Assembly (NCBI GenBank): GCA_041396245.1
Contig: JAWKYW010000001.1
Coordinates: 248,001 to 312,000, forward strand
Origin: Desulfobacillus sp041396245
GTDB lineage: Bacteria > Pseudomonadota > Gammaproteobacteria > Burkholderiales > Rhodocyclaceae
Reading direction: 5' to 3'
DNA length: 64,000 bases
Shown: positions 48,322 to 57,225 of the stretch, piece after piece
Position numbering within the stretch: position 1 is the stretch's first letter
Layout: each line of letters begins with the position of its first letter
Notes under the pieces: model-generated
What the model was told of the DNA's origin: nothing
Database searches by the model: none
What the model saw: only the letters and a program-made list of their open reading frames with translations
Made by a program: the position numbers and the translations under genes

Positions 48322-49644
48322 TCAGCGATGGGCGTTGACGTTCTTCGCCGCGGCCAGCAGCTGCCGCAGTTCCTCGCCGTGCTCGCACATGTTGCGGCGG
48401 TGCCAGAAACCGACCAGCAGCATGGTCAGGCTGACGAAGACGCCGAAGAGGACGATGACCGTGTTGATCGACATGTCCAGGTAAATGAGCAGGGCGTAGA
48501 TGGCCAGCATGACCAGGATGCTGGCGTTCTCGTTGAAGTTCTGCACGGCGATCGAGTGGCCGGCGCCCATCAGGATATGCCCGCGGTGCTGCAGCAGGGC
48601 GTTCATCGGCACGACGAAATAGCCGGCCATCGCGCCGACCGCCACCATCATGAAGAGCGCCACCGGCAGGTCGGTGACGAAAATCATGCCGATCACGACG
48701 ATGCCCATCATGATGCCGACCGGCAGCACCTTCACCGCCTTGTCCAGCGCCACGCCCTTCGCCGCGATGACCGCTCCGGCGGCGATGCCCAGGGCCACCA
48801 CGCCCTGCAGGACGGTGGCCTTGTCGAGCGAGAGGCCCAGTGCCTTGTCGGCCCACTTCAGGACGATGAACTGCAGGGTGGCGCCTGCCCCCCAGAACAG
48901 GGTGGTGACGGCGAGCGAGATCTGGCCGAGCTTGTCGCGCCAGAGCAGGTTCACGCAGTGGCGGAACTCGCGGAAGAGGTAGACCGGGTTCCTGTGCAGC
49001 GGCTTGTGGTCGACTCCGGTGTGCGGGATGTAGAAGTTGAAGACCGCGGCGATGAAATAGAGCAGCGAGATGACCAGCATGGCCACTTCCGCCGGCGTGT
49101 CGATCCAGGTGTCGAAGCCGGGCAGGTCGATGGCGAGCAGGGCGCCGCTGACCGTCGGATTGATCAGCACGCCGCCGAGCACGGTGCCGAGGATGATGGC
49201 GGTCACCGTCAGGCCCTCGATCCAGCCGTTGGCGAGGACCAGCTTGTCGTGCGGCAGGTACTCGGTGAGGATGCCGTACTTCGCCGGCGAATAGGCCGCC
49301 GCGCCGAGTCCGACGATGGCGTAGGACAGCAGCACGTAGTAATAGAGCGGGATGCCGAGCAGGTCGAGCATCGGCAGGGTGGCCACCAGCAGCAGGAAGC
49401 AGCCGGCGATCTTGATGGTGTTGCTGATGAGCATCACGCGCCCCTTGGCCATCGAATCCGCGAAAGCGCCGACGAAGGCCGCCAGGGCGACGTAGGAGAT
49501 GGTGAAGAAGAGCTTCAGCAGCGGTTCGTACTGGGCCGGGGACTGGATGTCCCGCAGCATGGCGATGGCGGCGATGAGAAGCGCGTTGTCGGCCAGCGCG
49601 GAGAAGAACTGCGCCGCCATGATGATGTAGAAACCGCGATTCAT
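48322..49644 (-). CDS. lplT: Lysophospholipid transporter LplT
   Basis: A 440-residue major-facilitator protein with about 12 membrane segments. MNRGFYIIMAAQFFSALADNALLIAAIAML is the characteristic start (split here: AAQFFSALADNALL is the key block), with FVGAFADSMAKGRVM and NFNENASILVML downstream. It flips lysophospholipid into the cytoplasm for re-acylation; the acyltransferase partner Aas is not in this window. It is convergent with the CDF gene (33-bp gap). Confidence 0.88.
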   Translation of the reverse strand: MNRGFYIIMAAQFFSALADNALLIAAIAMLRDIQSPAQYEPLLKLFFTISYVALAAFVGAFADSMAKGRVMLISNTIKIAGCFLLLVATLPMLDLLGIPLYYYVLLSYAIVGLGAAAYSPAKYGILTEYLPHDKLVLANGWIEGLTVTAIILGTVLGGVLINPTVSGALLAIDLPGFDTWIDTPAEVAMLVISLLYFIAAVFNFYIPHTGVDHKPLHRNPVYLFREFRHCVNLLWRDKLGQISLAVTTLFWGAGATLQFIVLKWADKALGLSLDKATVLQGVVALGIAAGAVIAAKGVALDKAVKVLPVGIMMGIVVIGMIFVTDLPVALFMMVAVGAMAGYFVVPMNALLQHRGHILMGAGHSIAVQNFNENASILVMLAIYALLIYLDMSINTVIVLFGVFVSLTMLLVGFWHRRNMCEHGEELRQLLAAAKNVNAHR

Positions 49645-49829
49645 TCAGGGATATGCGGCGGAGCGCATCGAGCGGCCGGCATCGTTTTTTATAATAATCA
49701 GGTGGCGGCTTTATACCATGAAGCGGTAACGTATGTCGGGAGCGTGCCCTTCGTGGTGCGATTTCGTAACGCATTCCGGGCGCAACCGGCAGGCGAAGAT
49801 GGAATCAGGCTACCTTATGAGAGCAATTT

Positions 49830-49853
49830 GTGCTTGAATAGCACTTATATAAG
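49830..49853. promoter_or_regulatory. Dyads upstream of the LysR gene (possible autoregulatory site)
   Basis: GTGCT-TGAAT-AGCAC (49830-49844) is a perfect 5-bp dyad with a 5-bp gap, fitting a LysR T-N11-A site. It overlaps the palindrome CTTATATAAG (49844-49853), whose TATATA could be a -10. They lie 20-45 bases before the ATG at 49874. The rest of the 229-bp gap is AT-rich by local standards, with TATAAT at 49690-49695. Confidence 0.45.
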
Positions 49854-49873
49854 AAAACATCGGGGAGCCGATT

Positions 49874-50785
49874 ATGGCCGATCGGAGACTGCAGGTCTTC
49901 CACGCCGTCGCCAAGCAGCTGTCATTTACCAAGGCAGCCGAGGTGCTGTTCATGACGCAGCCGGCGGTAACCTTCCAGATCAAGCAGTTGGAAGAGCATT
50001 TCAACACCCGGCTGTTCGATCGCGGCCACGGCAAGATATCGCTCACGCCGGCCGGCGAGACGGTGCTCGAGTACGCCGAACGAATCCTTGGCCTCTCCTC
50101 CGAGCTCGACGTGCGTCTGGCGGAGATGACCGGCCAGATCGGCGGCCCGCTGCTGGTCGGCGCCAGCACCACCATCGCCGAATTCATGCTGCCGCGCATC
50201 CTCGGCGAGTTCAAGTCGCAGTATCCCAATGTCAGGCCGCGCCTGATCGTCGCCAACTCGGAGTCGATCGAGATGCGCGTCGCCGAGCACACCCTGGACA
50301 TCGGCCTCATCGAGGCGCCTTCGCACCAGGGCAACCTGCAGTGCGAGAATTGCTGCGAGGACGAACTGCTCGCCATCTGCGCGCCGGGATCGGCCCTGGC
50401 CCGGAACAAGGAGCTGACGCCGCAGCTGCTGGCGACCCACCCCTATATCAGTCGCGAGCCCGGCTCGGGCACGCGCGAGGTGACGGACAACTATTTCCGT
50501 GCCGCCGGCGTGCCGCCGGAGAGCCTCAACCTCATCATCGAGCTCGGCAGTCCGGAAGCCATCAAGGGCGTGGTGGAGACCGGCATCGGCTTCGCCATCG
50601 TCTCGTGCGCCTCGGTCTTGAAGGAGAAGCGCCTCGGCGACCTGCTGGCCATCCCCCTCAAGCCGCGCCTCATCCGCACGCTGTCGATGGTCTATCCGAA
50701 GGAGAAGTTCCGTTCGCGCCTGGTGAACACCTTCGTCGAGTTCGCCAAGGACAAGCTGCTGAAGTTCGCCTCGAAACAAGGCTGA
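49874..50785 (+). CDS. LysR-family transcriptional regulator
   Basis: A 303-residue regulator. N-terminal winged HTH: LQVFHAVAKQLSFTKAAEVL, MTQPAVTFQIKQLEEHF and TRLFDRGHGKISLTPAG. The effector domain is of the periplasmic-binding fold (LLVGASTTIAEFMLPRIL, SREPGSGTREVTDNYF). SGTR with ISREPGS resembles the CysB/CbbR-type branch that senses sulfur or carbon metabolites; the ligand is unknown. The alr start is only 17 bp after its stop, so it may be expressed with alr-radA. Likely autoregulated through the dyad at 49830. Confidence 0.9.
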   Translation: MADRRLQVFHAVAKQLSFTKAAEVLFMTQPAVTFQIKQLEEHFNTRLFDRGHGKISLTPAGETVLEYAERILGLSSELDVRLAEMTGQIGGPLLVGASTTIAEFMLPRILGEFKSQYPNVRPRLIVANSESIEMRVAEHTLDIGLIEAPSHQGNLQCENCCEDELLAICAPGSALARNKELTPQLLATHPYISREPGSGTREVTDNYFRAAGVPPESLNLIIELGSPEAIKGVVETGIGFAIVSCASVLKEKRLGDLLAIPLKPRLIRTLSMVYPKEKFRSRLVNTFVEFAKDKLLKFASKQG

Positions 50786-50802
50786 CGCCTCAAGCACCCG
50801 AC

Positions 50803-51879
50803 TTGACCCGCCCGATCCGCGCCACCGTCGATCTTTCCGCGCTGCGCGGGAATTTCGCCATCGCCCGGCAGCATGCCGGCGACGCCCGCCTGTGGGCGGT
50901 CATCAAGGCGAATGCCTACGGCCACGGCCTGATGCGCGCCGCCAGGGCGCTCGACGGTCACGCCGACGGCTTTGCCCTGCTCGACGTCGGCGACGCCGTC
51001 GCCCTGCGCGAGGCCGGTTTCCGCCAGCCGCTCCTCATGCTCGAAGGCTTTTTCGAGGCGGACGAGTTGCCGCTCTTCGCCGAGCATGGCCTGACGCCGG
51101 TGGTGCATGACCTGGAGCAGATCGAGATGCTCACCGGCGTGGTCCTGCCGGCGCGGCTGCCGGCCTACCTCAAGGTCAACACCGGGATGAACCGGCTTGG
51201 CCTCTCCGCCGAGGAATTCCATCCCGCCCTGACTGCCCTGATGACCCTGCCCAGCATCGGCCCGGTCACGCTGATGACGCATTTCGCGGATGCCGACCTC
51301 GAGCGCGGCATCGCCTGGCAGCTGTCGCGTTTCGAGGAGGCCACCCAGGGTTGCGACAACGCGGTCAGCCTGGCCAATTCGGCGGCGCTGCTGCGCTTTC
51401 CGCAAGCGCGCCGCGGCTGGGCCCGACCCGGCATCATGCTCTATGGCAGTTCGCCGTTTCCGCAGGACGGGAGCGCCGAATCGCTCGGCCTGCGCCCGGT
51501 GATGACGCTCTCCAGCGAAATCATCGCCCTGCACGACTTGCAGCCGGGCGATCGCGTCGGCTACGGCGGCTTGTTCAGCGCGGAAGCGCCGATGCGCATC
51601 GGGGTCGTCGCCTGCGGCTATGCCGACGGCTATCCGCGCCATGCGCCGACGGGCACGCCGGTCCTCGTCGAGGGCTGGCGCACGCGCACCCTCGGCCGCG
51701 TCTCGATGGACATGCTCATGGTCGACCTGGAAGGCCTCCCCGAAGCCGGCATCGGCTCGCCGGTGGTCCTGTGGGGCGAGGGCCTGCCGGTCGACGACGT
51801 CGCCACGGCCGCCGGCACCGTCAGCTACGAGCTGCTCTGCGCGCTGGCCCAGCGGGTTCCCGTGGTCGAAAAGGAATAG
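50803..51879 (+). CDS. alr: Alanine racemase (TTG start)
   Basis: 358 residues. PLP lysine Lys35 lies in AVIKANAYGHG; the opposing catalytic Tyr is about residue 253 (DRVGYGGLF); YLKVNTGMNRLG and VSMDMLMVDL are further family blocks. It makes D-alanine for peptidoglycan. No ATG or GTG lies between the LysR stop and the conserved RPIRATVDLSALRGN, so the TTG at 50803 is the start; this places the N-terminus as in homologues. Weak initiation may tie its output to LysR translation. Confidence 0.93.
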   Translation: MTRPIRATVDLSALRGNFAIARQHAGDARLWAVIKANAYGHGLMRAARALDGHADGFALLDVGDAVALREAGFRQPLLMLEGFFEADELPLFAEHGLTPVVHDLEQIEMLTGVVLPARLPAYLKVNTGMNRLGLSAEEFHPALTALMTLPSIGPVTLMTHFADADLERGIAWQLSRFEEATQGCDNAVSLANSAALLRFPQARRGWARPGIMLYGSSPFPQDGSAESLGLRPVMTLSSEIIALHDLQPGDRVGYGGLFSAEAPMRIGVVACGYADGYPRHAPTGTPVLVEGWRTRTLGRVSMDMLMVDLEGLPEAGIGSPVVLWGEGLPVDDVATAAGTVSYELLCALAQRVPVVEKE

Positions 51880-51921
51880 ACGGGCTCACCTGGCGAGCCC
51901 GTCCGCCCTTAGCCTATCGCC

Positions 51922-53283
51922 ATGGCCAAGCAAAAAACCGTCTACACCTGCACCGAATGCGGCGGCAGCTCGCCGAAGTGGCAGGGCCAATGCCCGCACT
52001 GCAACGCCTGGAACACCCTGGTCGAATCTCTGGCCGAGACGGCGGCGACCAACCGCTTTTCCGCCATCGCCGGCACAGGCAGGCTGCAGCGACTGGCCGA
52101 GATCAGCCCGCGCGAGGAATCCCGCATCGCCACCGGCATCGAGGAGTTCGACCGCGTTCTCGGCGGCGGCCTGGTGGCGGGCGGGGTGGTGCTGATCGGC
52201 GGCGATCCCGGCATCGGCAAATCGACCCTCCTGCTGCAGGCGCTGGCCCGGTTGGCCGGCCGGCATTCGGCGCTGTACGTCACCGGCGAGGAATCGGGCG
52301 AGCAGGTGGCGCTGCGCGCGCAGCGGCTGCAGCTCGACGCCGGCCGCATGCAGCTGCTCACCGAGATCCATCTCGAAAAGATCCTCGCTGCGCTGATGGA
52401 ACACAAGCCGCGCATCGCGGTGATGGATTCGATCCAGACGCTGTACTCCGACGCGCTGCAGTCGGCGCCCGGCTCGGTGGCCCAGGTGCGCGAATGCGCC
52501 GCCCAGCTGACGCGCTACGCCAAGCAGGCCGGCACCTGCATCGTCTTCGTCGGCCACGTGACGAAGGAGGGCGCCCTGGCCGGACCGCGCGTACTCGAGC
52601 ACATCGTCGACACCGTGCTCTATTTCGAGGGCGATCCGAATTCCAGCTTCCGCCTCGTCCGTGCCGTCAAGAACCGTTTCGGCGCGGTGAACGAGCTGGG
52701 CGTCTTCGCCATGACCGAGAAGGGCCTGCGCGGCGTGTCCAACCCCTCCGCGCTGTTCCTCTCCCAGCACGGCCAGCAGGTGGCCGGCTCCTGCGTGATG
52801 GTGACGCAGGAGGGCACACGGCCGCTGCTGGTGGAGATCCAGGCGCTGGTGGACGAGGCGCACTCCCCCAGCCCGCGCCGTCTCTCCGTCGGCCTGGAGC
52901 AGAATCGCCTGGCCATGCTGCTGGCGGTGCTGCACCGCCATGCCGGCATCGCCTGCTTCGACCAGGATGTTTTCGTCAACGCCGTCGGCGGCGTCAGGAT
53001 CAATGAACCGGCGGCCGACCTCGCCGTGCTGCTGGCCATCGTCTCCAGCCTGCGCAACCGGCCGCTGCCGCAGAAGCTGGTGGCCTTCGGCGAAATCGGC
53101 CTGGCCGGCGAGATCCGTCCGGCGCCGCGCGGCCAGGAGCGCCTCAAGGAAGCCGCCAAGCTCGGCTTCACCCACGCCCTCATCCCGAAAGCCAATGCGC
53201 CGAAGCAACCAATCCGCGGCATCGAGGTCATAGCCCTGGAACGGGTGGAGCAGGCGGTGGACAAACTGCGGGAATTGAATTGA
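51922..53283 (+). CDS. radA: DNA repair protein RadA
   Basis: A 453-residue RadA/Sms. Zinc finger CTECGG...CPHC (Cys10, 13, 24, 27), RecA-like Walker A GGDPGIGKST (93-102), RadA motif KNRFG (about 250-254), and a C-terminal Lon-protease-like domain ending in KLRELN (S/K catalytic residues of Lon are not expected to be active). It assists branch migration in recombination. Starts 42 bp after alr. Its stop overlaps the next start (TTGA). Confidence 0.96.
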   Translation: MAKQKTVYTCTECGGSSPKWQGQCPHCNAWNTLVESLAETAATNRFSAIAGTGRLQRLAEISPREESRIATGIEEFDRVLGGGLVAGGVVLIGGDPGIGKSTLLLQALARLAGRHSALYVTGEESGEQVALRAQRLQLDAGRMQLLTEIHLEKILAALMEHKPRIAVMDSIQTLYSDALQSAPGSVAQVRECAAQLTRYAKQAGTCIVFVGHVTKEGALAGPRVLEHIVDTVLYFEGDPNSSFRLVRAVKNRFGAVNELGVFAMTEKGLRGVSNPSALFLSQHGQQVAGSCVMVTQEGTRPLLVEIQALVDEAHSPSPRRLSVGLEQNRLAMLLAVLHRHAGIACFDQDVFVNAVGGVRINEPAADLAVLLAIVSSLRNRPLPQKLVAFGEIGLAGEIRPAPRGQERLKEAAKLGFTHALIPKANAPKQPIRGIEVIALERVEQAVDKLRELN

Positions 53284-55772
53284 ACAACTGGCATCTGTCG
53301 TGGCAGATGCTCAAGCGCGATTTTCGCGCCGGCGAACTGCGCCTGCTCGGGCTGGCACTTGTCATCGCCGTGGCCAGCCTCTCCAGCGTGAGCTTCTTTT
53401 CGGACCGCCTGTCGCGGGCGCTGGTACGCGAGGCGCACCAGCTGCTCGGCGGCGACCTGCTGCTGCTGGCCGATCATCCCTGGCATCCGTCCTTTCGCGA
53501 GGAAGCCGGGCGCCGCGGCCTGCGCGTCGTCGGCAGCGTGGGATTCCCGAGCATGACCGCGGCCAACGGCGCCAGCCAGCTCGCCGACATCAAGGCGGTG
53601 GAGCCGGGCTATCCCCTGCGCGGCTCGCTGCGCACCGCGCCCGCACTCAACCGGCCGGACGCCGAAACGAAGGAAACGCCGGCGCCCGGCACGGTGTGGC
53701 TGGACGAGCGGCTGGCTTCCGCCCTCGGCGCCGGCGTCGGCGATGCCGTGCGCTTGGGCAATGCCGGCTTCGCCGTCTCGGCGATACTGACTTTGGAGCC
53801 GGACCGCGGCGTGAATTTTTTCAACATCGCGCCGCGCCTGATGATGCATGCCGGCGACCTGCCGGAGACGCAGCTGATCCAGGTCGGCAGCCGCATCAGC
53901 TGGCGGCTGCACCTCGCCGGAGAGGCCGAAGCCGTCGACGACTTCGAGGCATGGGCGGAAAAACGCCTCGGCCGCGGCGAGCGCATCGAGAGCCTCGACA
54001 ATGCCCGGCCCGAGGTGCGCAACGCCCTCGAGCGCGCCGGCAGGTTCCTGCGCCTGGCGGCGCTGCTGGCGGCGGTGCTGGCGGCGGTCGCCGTCGGCCT
54101 GGCCTCGCGCCGCTTCATGCAGCGGCATCTCGACGGCTGCGCCGTGATGCGCACCCTCGGCGCCCGGGAAAGCCAGCTGATGCGCATTTACCTCGGCGAA
54201 TTCCTGCTGTTCGGCGCCATCGCCTCCGCCCTCGGCTGCCTGGCCGGCTTTGGTGCCCAGTATGCGCTGGAGCGCCTGCTGGCCGATCTGCTGACGACCG
54301 CGCTGCCGGCGCCCTCCCTGCTGCCGCTGGCCTACGGTTTTGCCGTCGGCCTGTCGCTGCTGGCCGGATTCGCCCTGCCGCAGCTGGCGCGCCTGCGCAA
54401 CGTGCCGACGGTGCGTGTGCTGCGGCGCGAGTGGGCGGACAGCGAGCCGCTGGCGTGGACCGGCTATGCCCTCGGCGCGGCGGTGCTGGCCGGCCTGATG
54501 CTGTGGATGGCGGACGATTTCAAGCTGGGCCTGTGGGTGCTCGGCCTGTTCGCCGTGGCCGTGGCCTTCTATGCCGGCGTGGCGCGGCTGGCACTGGCCG
54601 GCGCAGGCCGGCTGCGCGGGGCGGCGGGGGCCGGCTGGCGCTACGGCATCGCCTCGCTGGTCCGCCGCCCCGGCGCCAGCGTGATCCAGGCCGTGGCCCT
54701 TGGCCTGGGCATCACGACGCTCCTGCTGCTCACGCTGGCGCGCGACGACCTGCTCGCCTCCTGGAAGCGCAGCGTGCCGCCGGACGCGCCCAACCGCTTC
54801 GTCATCAACATCCAGCCGGAACAGCGCGAGCCGGTACGCGCGCTGTTCATCGACAAAGGGCTGCAGGCGCCCGACCTGCTGCCGATGGTGCGCGGCCGCC
54901 TGGTGGCGGTGAACGGACGTCCGGTCGCCGCGGCGGACTACGACGAAGAGCGCGCCCAGCGCCTGGTCGAGCGCGAATTCAACCTGTCCTGGGTGAGCGA
55001 CCTGCCCGAGGGCAACTCGCTCGCGGCGGGGCGCTGGTTCACGGCGCAGGAGGCCGGCACGCCGCAGTTTTCGGTGGAACAGGGACTGGCCGACACGCTG
55101 AAGCTGAAGCTGGGCGACCTGCTGGCCTACGAGATCGCCGGCCGGCGGATCGAAGCGAAGATCACTTCGCTGCGCAAGCTCGACTGGGATTCGATGCGCG
55201 TGAATTTCTTCGTCGTCACGCCGCCCGGTGTGCTCGAGACCTTCCCGACCAGCTACATCACCAGCTTCCACCTGCCGGCGGAGCGGGCCGGCTTCGTCGG
55301 CGAGCTGGTGGCGGCGCATCCCAACCTGACGGTGATCGACGTCGCCTCCATCCTGCGCCAGTTCCAGTCGGTGATGGACCAGCTGGCGCGGGCGGTGCAG
55401 TTCGTCTTCGCCTTTTCGCTTGTCGCCGGACTGGCCGTGCTGTATGCCGCGCTGGAATCGACCCACGACGAGCGCGAGTACGAGATCGCCGTGCTGCGCA
55501 CGCTGGGCGCGCGCAACCGCCAGTTGCGCGCCGCGCTGGCGGCGGAGTTCGCCGTGCTCGGCGCCATCTCGGGCGTGGTGGCCGGCATCGGCTCGGCCGT
55601 CATCAGCTGGCTGCTCGGTCGCTTCGTCTTCCAGATGCCTTACGAACCGGGCTGGCTGGTGCTGCCGGCGGGGGTGTTCGGCGGCATCCTTGGCATCACG
55701 CTGGCCGGCCTCGCCGGCACCGCCCGTGCGTTGCGCACGCCGGCGCTGCAGAGTCTGCGTGCGCTGGCCTGA
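53280..55772 (+). CDS. FtsX-like ABC transporter permease (YbbP type)
   Basis: An 830-residue membrane protein with a long extracytoplasmic domain after TM1 (LRLLGLALVIAVASLSSVSFF), three TM segments (about 255-370), a middle pair, a second large domain, and three C-terminal TM segments with STHDEREYEIAVLRTLGARN. This duplicated FtsX architecture matches YbbP, which works with the ATPase YbbA; no ATPase gene is adjacent here. The substrate may be lipid or a hydrophobic compound. Start TTG at 53280 overlaps the radA stop; the ATG at 53307 (MLKRDFRAGE) is an alternative. Confidence 0.85.
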   Translation: MNNWHLSWQMLKRDFRAGELRLLGLALVIAVASLSSVSFFSDRLSRALVREAHQLLGGDLLLLADHPWHPSFREEAGRRGLRVVGSVGFPSMTAANGASQLADIKAVEPGYPLRGSLRTAPALNRPDAETKETPAPGTVWLDERLASALGAGVGDAVRLGNAGFAVSAILTLEPDRGVNFFNIAPRLMMHAGDLPETQLIQVGSRISWRLHLAGEAEAVDDFEAWAEKRLGRGERIESLDNARPEVRNALERAGRFLRLAALLAAVLAAVAVGLASRRFMQRHLDGCAVMRTLGARESQLMRIYLGEFLLFGAIASALGCLAGFGAQYALERLLADLLTTALPAPSLLPLAYGFAVGLSLLAGFALPQLARLRNVPTVRVLRREWADSEPLAWTGYALGAAVLAGLMLWMADDFKLGLWVLGLFAVAVAFYAGVARLALAGAGRLRGAAGAGWRYGIASLVRRPGASVIQAVALGLGITTLLLLTLARDDLLASWKRSVPPDAPNRFVINIQPEQREPVRALFIDKGLQAPDLLPMVRGRLVAVNGRPVAAADYDEERAQRLVEREFNLSWVSDLPEGNSLAAGRWFTAQEAGTPQFSVEQGLADTLKLKLGDLLAYEIAGRRIEAKITSLRKLDWDSMRVNFFVVTPPGVLETFPTSYITSFHLPAERAGFVGELVAAHPNLTVIDVASILRQFQSVMDQLARAVQFVFAFSLVAGLAVLYAALESTHDEREYEIAVLRTLGARNRQLRAALAAEFAVLGAISGVVAGIGSAVISWLLGRFVFQMPYEPGWLVLPAGVFGGILGITLAGLAGTARALRTPALQSLRALA

Positions 55773-55911
55773 GTTTCGTGGTATTTATATCCAAAGATAT
55801 AGGCAGGGCAGAATCGCGCTGCTATACTCCACATTAAAAATATAATACAACCTCCTGTGACAGCGCGGGTTTTCCCCGCGATTCGGCTCCGCGGGAGGGT
55901 TTGAGGAGGTC
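55773..55911 (+). promoter_or_regulatory. rmuC upstream region: -10 box and hairpin
   Basis: AAAATATAATAC gives a -10 TATAAT near 55841-55846, with CTGCTA about 16 bases upstream as a weak -35. Downstream GCGCGGG-TTTT-CCCCGCG (about 55863-55880) forms a strong hairpin in the leader, before TGAGGAGGTC, the ribosome site for the ATG at 55912. It marks a new transcription unit after the permease. Confidence 0.45.
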
Positions 55912-57225
55912 ATGCCTGATTTTTGGACGGCGGTCGTGCTGCTGCTGGCAGTCACGGCTGTAATTTTCATCCTGTGGCGAATCGCCGCGCTTCACGCGGC
56001 GACGAAGGATCTCCCATCCGGCATCGAATCGGCGCTGGCCGAGAAGCACCGCGCCATGCTCTCCGACCTGCATGCGGGCCTGAACAGCCAGGGCGATCGT
56101 CTCCTCTCGCAAAGCGCCGAATCCGGCGAGCGCCTGCAGAAGACGCTGGCGGAACTGAACGCCTCCTTTCAGGCCAGGCAGGACCAGCTGCGCGCCGAAG
56201 TCCTCGAACAGATCATGCTGAAGCTGGCGGAGCAGGCGCGCGCCGACCGCGAGCTGCTGCAATCCGGCCTCGGCCAGGCCACCGCCCAGCTTGCCGCCAG
56301 CATGGAAAGCCTCACGCGCAGCATCAACGAGCGGCTGGAACAGATCAGCGGCCGCGTCGGCGAGCGCCTCGACGAGGGCTTCAAGAAGACCAACGAAACC
56401 TTCGTCAATGTCATGGCGCGGCTGGCGACCATCGACGAGGCGCAGAAGAAGATCGACGGCCTCACCACCAACGTCGTCAGCCTGCAGGAACTGCTCGGCG
56501 ACAAGAAGGCGCGCGGCGCCTTCGGCGAGGTGCAGCTGGAAGCGCTGGTGCGCAACACCCTGCCGCCGGGCAGCTTCGAATTCCAGTACACCCTCTCCAA
56601 CGGCACCCGCGCCGACTGCGTGCTGAAGCTGCCCGAGCCGACCGGCCTGGTGGCGGTGGATTCGAAATTTCCGCTGGAGAACTACCATCGCATGTTCGCG
56701 CCGGAGGCTTCCGAGTTCGAGCGCCGTGCCGCGCAGACTGACTTTCGCGCCGACCTGAAGAAGCACATCGATGCCATCGCCTCGAAATACATCATTCACA
56801 ACGAGACCTCCGACGGCGCGGTGATGTTCGTGCCGGCCGAGGCGGTGTTTGCAGAGATCCACGCCTACCACCCGGAGACGGTCGGCTACGCCATGCAGAA
56901 GCGCGTCTGGATCGTCTCGCCGACGACGCTGATGGCCGTCCTCAACACCGCGCGCGCGGTGCTGAAGGACGTCGAGACGCGCCACCAGATCCACATCATC
57001 AAGGACGCGCTGGGCAAGCTTTCGAAAGACTTCGCCCGCTTCGACGAGCGCATGCAGCGCCTCGCCACGCACATCGACCAGGCGCAGAAGGATGTGCAGG
57101 ACGTGCAGGTCAGCAGCCGCAAGATCAGCGGCCAGTTCGCCCGCATCGAGGGGGTCGACCTGGACGGCATCGATTTCCCGCCGGACGTGGTCGCCGTCCC
57201 CCTGCGCAAGGCGGGCGAGCAATGA
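55912..57225 (+). CDS. rmuC: DNA recombination protein RmuC
   Basis: 437 residues. An N-terminal membrane segment (about 4-25), a coiled-coil region (about 40-180) and the RmuC nuclease-like domain: GAFGEVQLEALVRNTLP, VAVDSKFPLENYHRM (PD-(D/E)xK-type Asp and Lys), MFVPAEAVFAEIHAYHPE and RVWIVSPTTLMAVLNTAR. It limits inversions at short repeats. It overlaps the next gene by ATGA. The inner-membrane tether appears in most members. Confidence 0.95.
   Translation: MPDFWTAVVLLLAVTAVIFILWRIAALHAATKDLPSGIESALAEKHRAMLSDLHAGLNSQGDRLLSQSAESGERLQKTLAELNASFQARQDQLRAEVLEQIMLKLAEQARADRELLQSGLGQATAQLAASMESLTRSINERLEQISGRVGERLDEGFKKTNETFVNVMARLATIDEAQKKIDGLTTNVVSLQELLGDKKARGAFGEVQLEALVRNTLPPGSFEFQYTLSNGTRADCVLKLPEPTGLVAVDSKFPLENYHRMFAPEASEFERRAAQTDFRADLKKHIDAIASKYIIHNETSDGAVMFVPAEAVFAEIHAYHPETVGYAMQKRVWIVSPTTLMAVLNTARAVLKDVETRHQIHIIKDALGKLSKDFARFDERMQRLATHIDQAQKDVQDVQVSSRKISGQFARIEGVDLDGIDFPPDVVAVPLRKAGEQ

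Noticed and set aside
48328..50802. A long open frame upstream of and continuous with alr
   Set aside because: It is antisense to lplT and overlaps the LysR gene; only the part from 50803 resembles alanine racemase.
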